Positions 45,172 to 51,968 of a DNA stretch of 56,053 nt are shown one piece after another. A model generated the notes under the pieces. That model made no database searches and was not told where the DNA came from. It worked only from the letters and a program-made list of their open reading frames with translations. How positions within the stretch are numbered: the first letter of the stretch is position 1; every line of letters starts with the position of its first letter. The translations under genes and the position numbers were made by a program. This DNA is from Nocardioides cremeus (GTDB lineage: Bacteria; Actinomycetota; Actinomycetes; Propionibacteriales; Nocardioidaceae). The DNA lies in assembly GCF_030518195.1 (NCBI RefSeq), contig NZ_JAULSC010000024.1:1-56053 (forward strand), given 5' to 3'.

Positions 45172-45975
45172 TCAGCGCTCGCCTGGCTCTGCGACTAGAG
45201 CTACGGCTCGCGTCCACGCTCCGCTGCCGCACTCAACCTTGATCGGGAACGCGAGGATGGTGGCCCCGATCGCAGGCACCGCCGTGAGGTTGGCCAGCTT
45301 CTCGATCTGCAGATAAGGCTGCTCGATGCCAGCGAAGTGCGCGGGCCACAGCGCCGCCGGATCGCGCCGCTGCTGCCACTCCGCGCCGATCAGCGGATAT
45401 GGCCGGTCCAAGCTCCAGGCGTCGGTACCGATGGTCCGCACGCCACGCTCGAGCAGCGCCAGCACCGCTTCACGTCCCAGACCACACCCGGTCTCCCAGA
45501 ACTTCTCATCACCCCAGAGCCGCTCCGCGCCCGTGTAGAACGCCACCACAGCGCCCGCCTGCAGATCGGGTGCGATGCCCGCAAGGCGCTCGACCACTTC
45601 GTCTCGGCCGATCAGGTGCCCGGTGGGCAGGTCCGACACGTCCACCACCACCAGGTCACCGACGCACCACGAGAGCGGCACACGGTCGATGGTGGCGGCA
45701 GGTGCACCGCCTGCTGTCGGCGCGTAGTGCCACGGCGCGTCCACATGGGTACCCGCGTGCGTGGACAGCCGGTGCAGCATCTCACCGGCGAAACCCCGTC
45801 CGCCTGGCAGAGCCCCACGTGGGATGCCGAACATGCCCTCCCACACCTCGGCGCCTTCCTCATGCGTCTGTGCCTCCAGCCACGGGGGTACCGGCTCGCT
45901 CGGCGACGGTCCGAGACGGTGTGTCAGGTCGACGAGGCGAACACGGTGGCCCAACAGAGAAATCAGCTCTTCCAC
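45172..45975 (-). CDS. Cyclase / kynurenine-formamidase-like metal hydrolase (PF04199)
   Basis: 267 residues. The metal-binding signature is STHAGTHVDAPWHY (HxGTHxDxPxH), followed by VVVDVSDLPTGHLIGRDEV, VVAFYTGAERLWGDEKFWET and IGTDAWSLDRPYPLIG. The family includes kynurenine formamidase, isatin hydrolase and polyketide cyclase-like enzymes. The neighbours do not help, so the substrate is open. ATG at 45975; the next gene diverges 198 bp away. Confidence 0.82.
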   Translation of the reverse strand: MEELISLLGHRVRLVDLTHRLGPSPSEPVPPWLEAQTHEEGAEVWEGMFGIPRGALPGGRGFAGEMLHRLSTHAGTHVDAPWHYAPTAGGAPAATIDRVPLSWCVGDLVVVDVSDLPTGHLIGRDEVVERLAGIAPDLQAGAVVAFYTGAERLWGDEKFWETGCGLGREAVLALLERGVRTIGTDAWSLDRPYPLIGAEWQQRRDPAALWPAHFAGIEQPYLQIEKLANLTAVPAIGATILAFPIKVECGSGAWTRAVALVAEPGER

Positions 45976-46173
45976 CGGATCATCGTCCCAGCCCTACGCT
46001 CGCCTCGGGCTGCGCACCTGCTCGAGATCCTGGTTGCGCCACCTGCCCCGGCCGAGTCGCGTCACCAAGCGTTCGCGAAGAAGCACACTCACATGGCCGC
46101 GATCCGTGCATCTGGCGACGTGCGTCTTTATAGCCGCCATCGACGCGGTTGCCCGCCCTGTCAAAGTGGCCGC

Positions 46174-47025
46174 CATGGACGACGACCTCGATGAGCGACA
46201 AACCGTCGACGGCGTGGCTGTCCTCCCCACCACTGCCGATGCGGTGTCGGCATCCGTCGCCTGTGCTCGGGCATTGGGGCTGCCAGCCGACGATCCCGAG
46301 GTCATCGCCGAGGGCTACAGCGTTCGCGTACGACTCAGGCCCGCACCAGTAGTCACCCGCGTCGTGACCGTCGGGCGCGCACTGCGCCCACACCCCCTGC
46401 CCTGGCTCGAACGTGAAGTGCTCGTCGCCCAGTTCCTCGCCGCCTCGGGCGTACCTATCGTCGCCCCGTGGGAGGACCCGGGGCCCCACATCGCAGAGGG
46501 ACTGGAAGTGTGCCTGTGGCACTGGACCGAACACGACTCCCGCGAAGTATCAGCCGCCGGCTTCGGCGCGATGCTGGGACCGTTGCACGACGCACTGGCC
46601 CGCTACCCCGGTGACCTGCCCACCCTGATCGGCCCTCTCACCGACATCTCCCCGGCGCTGGCGATCTCATCAGATCCGACCCTCCATCGCGCTGCCGCCG
46701 AGTTGGTCCCCTTGACCCGGTCCTGGCCGGCCCGTCCCCTGCATGGAGACGCCCACACAGGAAACGTGCTCATGACGCCGGACGGACCACTCTGGACCGA
46801 CTTCGAGGACGTGTGTGTCGGGCCCGTGGAGTGGGACATGGCCTCGATGACGATCACAGACGACGCATTGGCCGCCTACCCCGGCCCATCGACCGGACCC
46901 GACTCTCCGACTGCCGTGACCTGCGCCGTCTGCAGGTCCTCGCCGGCCTCCTGGTCGGGAACCACGACGACCCTTCGCTCTACGAGACGCTGGTCGCGCA
47001 CCTCGACCGACGCCTCCACGACTGA
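46174..47025 (+). pseudogene. APH/choline-kinase-like phosphotransferase with one frameshift
   Basis: From the ATG at 46174 (MDDDLDERQTVDGVAVLP) the frame shows kinase-like features: WLEREVLVAQFLAASGVPIV, the catalytic loop RPLHGDAHTGNVLMTPDGPL and the metal-binding WTDFEDVCVGPVEWDMASM. After DALAAYPG the family sequence continues in a second frame as PIDRTRLSDCRDLRRLQVLA and ETLVAHLDRRLHD, ending at 47025. A single-base change near 46884 splits the C-terminus. The catalytic residues lie before the break, so a truncated or readthrough product could still fold. Confidence 0.7.
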
Positions 47026-47198
47026 TCCGGCCTGCGAGGGAGGGCCGACTGGTCGAAGCCTTCGCGGTACGACGGCCAGGCCGGGCTGCCGCTGCCGCGT
47101 GCCGAAGCGGCCGAGCCCTGCGACGACCGCAGGTACGAAGACGCGGGAGGCCGCCGCGCCCAGCTCATGTCAGCCGGGTGACGACCGGTTGCCGGTGA

Positions 47199-47262
47199 GG
47201 GATCCCGCACTGGTCACGCTCCGCGTGACGATGGGCTCGCGGAGCGACCCGGTGCGGGATCC
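47199..47262. repeat. Palindromic repeat, copy B (full)
   Basis: Begins GGATCCCGCACTGGTCACGC and ends ACCCGGTGCGGGATCC, with TCCGCGTGACGATGGGCTCG and CGGAGCG between. Almost identical over about 60 bp to copy A, 13.6 kb away. Lies between the broken kinase gene and the FitAB-type pair. Confidence 0.75.
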
Positions 47263-47361
47263 GCGTACGGTGATCGACCAGGAGCCGAGGCAGGTGCTGC
47301 GGCCAGTCCGGGTCGCCACTGGGAGGTCGCGCTGCAGTTGTCGTGCCGCTCCATCTGGCAG

Positions 47362-47386
47362 TGATATCGTTGGGGTGATATCGGAG
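47362..47386. promoter_or_regulatory. Repeated GTGATATC sites upstream of the FitA-type antitoxin
   Basis: TGATATCG occurs twice about 15 bp apart just before the ribosome-binding site GGAGGTGG. GATATC is itself palindromic. Paired sites at this position fit autoregulation of a FitAB/VapBC operon. Confidence 0.45.
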
Positions 47387-47395
47387 GTGGTCGTT

Positions 47396-47623
47396 ATGGA
47401 ACAGATCCTGATCCGCAACCTTCCCGCGGGGACCAAGGCCGCGCTTCGTGCGCGTGCCAAGCAGCGTCACCGGTCGGTTGAGGCGGAGGCGCGCGACGTG
47501 CTCACCAAGGCTCTGGAGGGCGAGCCCGTCACTATTGTTGACCTTCTGGGCACTGACGACGGTGCCGACATCGAGTTCGAACCCGAGCGCCTGGGCCTGA
47601 CAGCTCGCTCAGCGCAACTGTGA
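47396..47623 (+). CDS. FitA-type antitoxin (Arc/MetJ-like ribbon-helix-helix)
   Basis: 75 residues: EQILIRNLPAGTKAALRARA, then KQRHRSVEAEARDVLTKAL is the classic FitA/VapB RHH with the RSVEAEAR helix; the acidic tail contacts the toxin. ATG at 47396 after GGAGGTGG. The stop overlaps the start of the PIN toxin. Confidence 0.85.
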   Translation: MEQILIRNLPAGTKAALRARAKQRHRSVEAEARDVLTKALEGEPVTIVDLLGTDDGADIEFEPERLGLTARSAQL

Positions 47624-48048
47624 AGTACCTCTTGGACACCAACGTGGTGTCCGCGCTGCGGGTCCGAGGGCGCAACCGGCCTGTCGAGGTGTGGGCAGCG
47701 TCGGTTCCCGTCGGTGACCAGTTCGTCTCAGCATTCACCATCGCGGAGATCGAGCGAGGAGTGATTGCCAAGGAGCGATCCGACGCTGAGCAAGGAGCAG
47801 TCCTACGTCGCTGGTTCGAGGAGAACGTCTTGCCCACGTTCGCCGACCGGGTCCTGCCGTTCGACCTGTCGGCGGCCCGGATTCTCGCGGCCTATCGGGT
47901 CCCCGAGCACGCACCGTTCGACGACGCCCTCATCGCCGCCGTCGCGGAGTCTGCAGAGATGACCATCGCAACGCGGAACACCAAACACTTCGAACCCCTC
48001 GGCGTCCCTTGCCTCAATCCATGGGACACGACCGCGCCCAGAGACTGA
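47620..48048 (+). CDS. PIN-domain ribonuclease toxin (FitB/VapC-type)
   Basis: 142 residues from GTG (VKYLLDTNVVSALR). The four acidic residues of the PIN active site are visible: Asp6 in LLDTNV, Glu in TIAEIERG, Asp in APFDDALIAA, and the TIATRNTKHFEPLG end. Expected to cut specific RNAs when the antitoxin is degraded. Translationally coupled to the antitoxin. Confidence 0.88.
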   Translation: MKYLLDTNVVSALRVRGRNRPVEVWAASVPVGDQFVSAFTIAEIERGVIAKERSDAEQGAVLRRWFEENVLPTFADRVLPFDLSAARILAAYRVPEHAPFDDALIAAVAESAEMTIATRNTKHFEPLGVPCLNPWDTTAPRD

Positions 48049-48227
48049 GCCATCCCCAGAGCGGTGGGCGTCGATGGCGGCCACGAGCGGGGTCCACGCC
48101 CATGAGGTCGCGTACCTGGCCTTGCGCCAGGAGGCGAGCTGGGCGCTGGCTGGTGCAGTCGGGCGTTGCCCGATGCCCAAGCCGGCCGCAGCCCGTGGCC
48201 GGCCGAGCCCACCCTTGGAGGTGCGCC

Positions 48228-48842
48228 ATGAGCGCGCTACTTGTCGGGTACGCCCGATGCTCCACCGACCAACAAGACCTCACCGCCCAACGCGATGCCC
48301 TGCTCGGACTGGGTGTCGAGACTGAGCGGATCTACGTCGACCACGGCCTAACTGGCACCAACCGCGAACGGCCCGGGCTACGCGAGGCACTCGCCGCCTG
48401 CCGCGCCGGTGACACCCTCGTGGTCACCAAGCTTGACCGCTTGGCCAGGTCACTGCCTGACGCCCGAGCGATCGCCGACGAGCTCACCACCCGACAGATC
48501 AGCCTCTCGCTCGGCGGGTCGGTCTACGACCCCACCGACGCCGTCGGGCGGCTGCTGTTCAACGTTCTCGCGATGGTCGCTGAATTCGAGTCCGACCTCA
48601 TCAGACTCCGCACAGTCGAGGGCATGAAGGTTGCGAGGGCCAAGGGCCGGCTCCGTGGCAAGCAACCCAAGCTCAACCGGAAACAGGAAGCTCACCTGGT
48701 CTCCCTGGTGCACAGCGGCGAGTACAGCACCGCCGAAGTTGCCGAGCTATTCGGAGTTGGCCGCTCCACCGTGTACCGAGCCATCGAACGCCAACGAGTC
48801 GCGGCGAAGGCTGGCCTCGCTGAGGCGTCCTCAAGGCGCTGA
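48228..48842 (+). CDS. Serine recombinase (resolvase/invertase family), copy 3
   Basis: 204 residues, near-identical to copies 1 and 2: GYARCSTDQQDL, TKLDRLARSLPDA, SLSLGGSVYDPTDAVGRLLF, EFESDLIRLRTVEG and the HTH in VAELFGVGRSTVYRAI. The ATG at 48228 has the common leader GGAGGTGCGCC; a longer frame upstream has no support. Same orientation as copy 1, so recombination between genes 1 and 3 would delete 12.8 kb including the biotin operon. Confidence 0.92.
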   Translation: MSALLVGYARCSTDQQDLTAQRDALLGLGVETERIYVDHGLTGTNRERPGLREALAACRAGDTLVVTKLDRLARSLPDARAIADELTTRQISLSLGGSVYDPTDAVGRLLFNVLAMVAEFESDLIRLRTVEGMKVARAKGRLRGKQPKLNRKQEAHLVSLVHSGEYSTAEVAELFGVGRSTVYRAIERQRVAAKAGLAEASSRR

Positions 48843-48852
48843 CCCGGCCACG

Positions 48853-48897
48853 ACGCCGGCTGTCCCGTATCCGACACCCCGCCGGGACGTCGGCGTT
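48853..48897. repeat. Hairpin downstream of recombinase copy 3
   Basis: Arms ACGCCGGCTGTCCCG and CGGGACGTCGGCGTT; loop TATCCGACACCCCGC. Begins 11 bases after the stop. Arms and the loop core ATCCGACACCC match the hairpin of copy 2. Confidence 0.65.
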
Positions 48898-49147
48898 CCC
48901 GGCCGGCCTGCTCGCTGGTGACTCCCATTTGAGGTTCCTCTTACGGGCCGTCGGGGCATAGATGGAGAGGTCCAAGATGGGCGCTCGAGCCGGGGTCGAG
49001 TTCCGGACTTCGGTAAACCTGGCATCGCCAGTTTGTCCCCCGCCGCGGGTCACCCGACGGTTCAACGAGCCAGCGCCCGAATGCCGGTCCGGCCACGATC
49101 CGGGTGAAGCATCCACGGATCGGATCCCGGGTCCTCCAGAACTGATG
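48898..49147. other. Intergenic, nothing recognised
   Basis: Between the hairpin after recombinase 3 and the terminator of the secreted acidic protein gene. No supported gene; this is probably where accessory DNA gives way to resident genes. Confidence 0.4.
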
Positions 49148-49181
49148 CCGCCCCCGGTACGGCGAGTACCGGGGGCGGCGG
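49148..49181 (-). terminator. Strong hairpin, terminator of the acidic secreted protein gene
   Basis: CCGCCCCCGGTAC and GTACCGGGGGCGG, 13-bp arms with a five-base loop GGCGA. It sits about 50 bp after the stop of the gene at 49230 on the minus strand. No long T-run, as usual in high-GC actinobacteria. Confidence 0.7.
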
Positions 49182-49229
49182 GATCTTTGTCCCCGTCGTG
49201 GGCGGGACCGAACGAGGTATCCCGTGGGG

Positions 49230-50132
49230 TCAGGGGGTGGTCAGGTAGATCTCGACTTCCTCGATTGCGCCGGTCTCGTCGTCGAACTCGATCTCGGCGA
49301 CCGAGACTCCGGGCTGGAGGTCGGCGGTGGTTGCCTCGCGGTCTTCCCCGTCCCCGTCGCTGTCCCCGTCTTCGTCGTCCTCGAACTCGACCTCGGTGTC
49401 CGCGGTGACGACCCCGCTGATGGTGAACCCGTTCAGTGAGGTGACCACGAGCGTGGTGCCGTCGAAGGAGTCGATGGTGCCCAGCAGGTCGCCCTCGTCC
49501 TCGTCGGACTCCCCGTCGCCGTCGGAGTCGCCAGAGCAGTCGTCCTCGAGGCTGTCGTCCTCGTCCTCGTCGGACTCGCCGTCCTCGTCGCTGTCCTCGT
49601 CGCCGTCCTCGACGCCGTCGTCGTCGGAGTCCGCGTCTCTCACCGAGCCGCCGAACTCGTTCTCGTCCTCATCATCAACGTCGTCGTGGTCGCGGTCGTC
49701 GTCGTCGGCGCGGCAGTTCTCGGAGGCGTCGTCCTCGTCCTCGTTGTCGGTGCCGTCGCGGTCGGCGTCCTCGTCGCCGTCCTCAATGCCGTCGTTGTCG
49801 GCGTCCGGGTCGTCGATGTCAGTGGAGCGGAACCCGTCCTTGACCTCGTCGCCGTCGTCGTGGCCGTCGTTGTCGGTGTCCTCGTCCCTGATGAGGGACC
49901 CCAGGCGGTACTCGCGGAGGTTGGTGAGCCGGTCCTTGTCGTAGTCGGCGCTGGCGTCCGCGGCACGGAACGGGTTCATGCCGTGGTTGCGTTCCCACCG
50001 GTTGGGGATCCCGTCCCCGTCGGAGTCCCGAGCTGCGGCGTGGGCCGTGGGCATGACACTGAACAGGCCGGCGGTGGCCAGGGCCGCCACGGCGGCCACG
50101 CCCTTGCCGGGCAGCGAGAGTTGAAGCTTCAT
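49230..50132 (-). CDS. Secreted acidic protein with Asp-rich calcium-binding (thrombospondin type 3-like) repeats
   Basis: 300 residues. Signal peptide MKLQLSLPGKGVAAVAALAT with an AHA-A cleavage site near residue 33. Then about 170 residues of DxDxDG repeats (DSDGDGIPNRWE, DTDNDGHDDGDEV, DADNDGIEDGDED and so on), the calcium-binding pattern of thrombospondin type 3/dockerin-like loops. The C-terminal 80 residues (GTIDSFDGTTLVVTSLNGFT ... ADLQPGVSVAEIEF) look like a DUF5666-type beta domain. A good ribosome-binding site GGAGGATCC precedes the ATG. Shares the upstream motif TGTAACGAAT with the neighbouring sigma locus. Confidence 0.8.
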   Translation of the reverse strand: MKLQLSLPGKGVAAVAALATAGLFSVMPTAHAAARDSDGDGIPNRWERNHGMNPFRAADASADYDKDRLTNLREYRLGSLIRDEDTDNDGHDDGDEVKDGFRSTDIDDPDADNDGIEDGDEDADRDGTDNEDEDDASENCRADDDDRDHDDVDDEDENEFGGSVRDADSDDDGVEDGDEDSDEDGESDEDEDDSLEDDCSGDSDGDGESDEDEGDLLGTIDSFDGTTLVVTSLNGFTISGVVTADTEVEFEDDEDGDSDGDGEDREATTADLQPGVSVAEIEFDDETGAIEEVEIYLTTP

Positions 50133-50214
50133 GGATCCTCCAGGGACAACGGAGCCGGCCGCTGTGGGCCGGCGGAACGAGGGGGTTGCAGGGACTCAGG
50201 TCGCCACGCCGGCG

Positions 50215-50224
50215 ATTCGTTACA
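50215..50224 (-). promoter_or_regulatory. TGTAACGAAT motif upstream of the acidic protein gene (putative ECF promoter element)
   Basis: Minus strand TGTAACGAATCGCCG overlaps the stop codon of the sigma-factor gene, 83 bp before the acidic protein's ATG. The same 15-mer with one mismatch lies upstream of the gene at 50958. TGTAAC resembles the -35 element of several ECF families. Confidence 0.5.
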
Positions 50225-50858
50225 CGTCCGTCTTGCGACTTTCTGCGGGCGGTGCGGGCGCGCCGACCTCGGGCTCGGGCGGTGGCCCCGGTTCGCTGTC
50301 GGGCTCCTGGGCCGACAGGATGCTGCGCAGCCGTTTGAGCCCGCGGTGTCGGGCGACCCGTACCGCTGTGACACTCATCCCCAGCGCGTGGCTGGTCGCA
50401 GTGGCGTCGAGACCCACGACGTCGATGCAGGCGATCACCTCGGCCTCCCGCTTGGACAGGTGGCCCAGGAGCCGGCGGGTGGCGTCGTTGCCGCTGATGA
50501 CCAGGGATCCATCCGCGGTGGTGCCCCAGTCGACACCACCGGGCAGTGCCGTGTCGTGGGGCGAGGTGGCTCGTCGTGCGTTGGTGCGGCGTCGGTTGCT
50601 CGCGACGTTGCGGGCGATGCTGAAGAGCCAGCCCGCGAAGTCGTCGCTGGTCCCGGAGAACTTGCCCAGGTTCTGTGCGGCGGTCAGCCAGGCGTCCGCG
50701 GCGATGTCCTCGGGTGCCGCCGCGGCGTCTCCGCTCGGCGACGTGCGCAGCCAGACGATCAGGCGTCCGGCATGGTCGCGATAGATTTGTGCCCAGGCAG
50801 CCTCGTCGCCGGCACGAGCGCGGGTGATGAGGTCGTCGTCTTCCCGGAAAGACTTCAC
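50220..50858 (-). CDS. ECF-type RNA polymerase sigma factor
   Basis: 212 residues from the GTG at 50858 (VKSFREDDDLITRARAGDEA) preceded by GGAGGAGCC. Region 2: WAQIYRDHAGRLIVWL ... AADAWLTAAQNLGKF ... DFAGWLFSIARNVASNRRR. Region 4: LSKREAEVIACIDVVGLDAT, then HALGMSVTAVRVARHRGLKR with the HTH. The Pro-rich tail after residue 185 is unstructured. A longer frame upstream crosses the divergent gene and is a shadow. The gene faces away from a membrane protein that is probably its anti-sigma factor. Confidence 0.9.
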   Translation of the reverse strand: MKSFREDDDLITRARAGDEAAWAQIYRDHAGRLIVWLRTSPSGDAAAAPEDIAADAWLTAAQNLGKFSGTSDDFAGWLFSIARNVASNRRRTNARRATSPHDTALPGGVDWGTTADGSLVISGNDATRRLLGHLSKREAEVIACIDVVGLDATATSHALGMSVTAVRVARHRGLKRLRSILSAQEPDSEPGPPPEPEVGAPAPPAESRKTDV

Positions 50859-50923
50859 TGATGGCTCCTCCTGCGGGCGATTATGGACCCCGGGGGGAGT
50901 CCGTGCCGACTTTCCCCTCCGAT

Positions 50924-50933
50924 GTAACGAATA
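50924..50933 (+). promoter_or_regulatory. TGTAACGAAT motif upstream of the divergent membrane protein gene
   Basis: TGTAACGAATAGCCG, 25 bp before the ATG at 50958. It matches the minus-strand motif upstream of the acidic protein in 14 of 15 positions. The position suggests a -35 element of a short-leader promoter read by the neighbouring sigma factor. Confidence 0.5.
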
Positions 50934-50957
50934 GCCGCGCTCGGGAGATGAAGGCAT

Positions 50958-51788
50958 ATGACTCCCTCGTTCTCGGCCACGGAACTGTCGCGCGCTCTTC
51001 GCGCCGACCTGCCGTCCGTCGACGACGACGTGTTCCCGGTGACGCTGGCGCAGGTGGCGAGGACCGCACCCGCACCGACTCCTCGAACAGGGATCTCCCG
51101 GGGGCTCAAGGTAGGCGCCGTGGCGGCCTCCCTCGTGGTCACCGTGTTCGGTGCCGCCCATGCCTCGGGCCTGTTGTTCGCACCGTCGGAACCGGCGATC
51201 AGACCCCCGTCCGACCGCCAGGTGGAGGAACCGGTCGACCGACGGCCGGACACGGCTCCCCGACAGTCCGAGAGCAGTGGCCAGGACCGCGGCTCCTTTG
51301 CTCCTGGCCGCGGACCATCGAGAAGCGGAGTCTCGTCGCCCACCGGTGACGAAGCGGAAGGGCCGGATGACGGGACGGAGCCGGCTCCCTCCTCCGTACC
51401 CGGCTCGCCGGGCGTCTCCGAAGACCAGGACCACGACAGCGGCGGCCCCGACGACAGCGACGGACCCGACGACAGTGACGGACCCGACGACAACGACGGC
51501 GGCCCCGAGGACAGCGACGGACCCGACGACAACGACGGCGGCCCCGACGACAGCGACGGACCCGACGACAGTGACGGACCCGACGACAACGACGGCGGCC
51601 CCGACGACAGCGACGGACCCGACGACAGTGACGGACCCGACGACAACGACGGCGGCCCCGACGACAGCGACGGACCCGACCAGAGCGACGGACCCGACGA
51701 CAGTGACGGACCCGACGTCGACGTCGGCGAAGGTGATCGGGCTGGCGACGACTCTGTGTCCGTTGACGACCTCGAGGACGACGACTGA
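50958..51788 (+). CDS. Single-pass membrane protein with Gly-Pro-Asp repeats, candidate anti-sigma factor
   Basis: 276 residues. A cytoplasmic N-terminal region of about 50 residues (FSATELSRALRADLPSVDDD ... VTLAQVART) is followed by one membrane helix, VGAAVASLVV-like (LKVGAVAASLVVTVFGAAHA), near residues 50-70. The outer part is disordered and ends in about 100 residues of GPDDSDGPDDNDGG repeats. Divergence from an ECF sigma gene and the single helix after a short cytoplasmic domain are the layout of sigma/anti-sigma pairs. No zinc-binding HxxxCxxC motif is visible, so the role is inferred from position. Confidence 0.7.
   Translation: MTPSFSATELSRALRADLPSVDDDVFPVTLAQVARTAPAPTPRTGISRGLKVGAVAASLVVTVFGAAHASGLLFAPSEPAIRPPSDRQVEEPVDRRPDTAPRQSESSGQDRGSFAPGRGPSRSGVSSPTGDEAEGPDDGTEPAPSSVPGSPGVSEDQDHDSGGPDDSDGPDDSDGPDDNDGGPEDSDGPDDNDGGPDDSDGPDDSDGPDDNDGGPDDSDGPDDSDGPDDNDGGPDDSDGPDQSDGPDDSDGPDVDVGEGDRAGDDSVSVDDLEDDD
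51445..51715. repeat. Coding tandem repeat (Asp-Gly-Pro minisatellite)
   Basis: Units of 18 bp (GGACCCGACGACAGTGAC-like) and 21 bp (GGCCCCGACGACAGCGAC-like with an extra GGC) alternate in near-identical copies inside the membrane protein gene. A higher-order block GPDDSDGPDDSDGPDDNDG recurs at least twice, so copy number is likely to vary between strains. Confidence 0.85.
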
Positions 51789-51968
51789 AGAGAAGCGACC
51801 GCGAAAGGGGGCCACGCCGGTCGAGCCATGCGCGACAACATCCGATCGGGCCGGTTGTCGCCGAAGGGTTCGACCGTGCGGAAAGGGAGCTGGCTGACGT
51901 CGGGTGGGGACACCACCTACTTCGGTGCTTTCAGCCCCGCCGCCCGATCACTCGTGGAATCCCGAAGA

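Noticed and set aside
33568..47262. Integron attC sites and a cassette array
   Set aside because: The palindromes lack the RYYYAAC/GTTRRRY core sites and no IntI-type integrase is present.
45761..47623. One 620-residue fusion of a kinase and a FitA-like antitoxin
   Set aside because: The open frame only joins them through the frameshifted end of the kinase, repeat copy B and an intergenic region. The antitoxin has its own ATG and ribosome-binding site.
49640..49966. Thr/Arg-rich and Val- or Ser-rich frames opposite or beside the acidic protein gene
   Set aside because: They are frame shadows of GAC/GAT-rich coding repeats, without start signals of their own.
50220..51815. A 531-residue protein with Val/Ser-Gly repeats fused to the sigma factor
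   Set aside because: The N-terminal part is the opposite-strand shadow of the Asp-Gly-Pro minisatellite. The sigma factor starts at 50858 after a strong ribosome-binding site.
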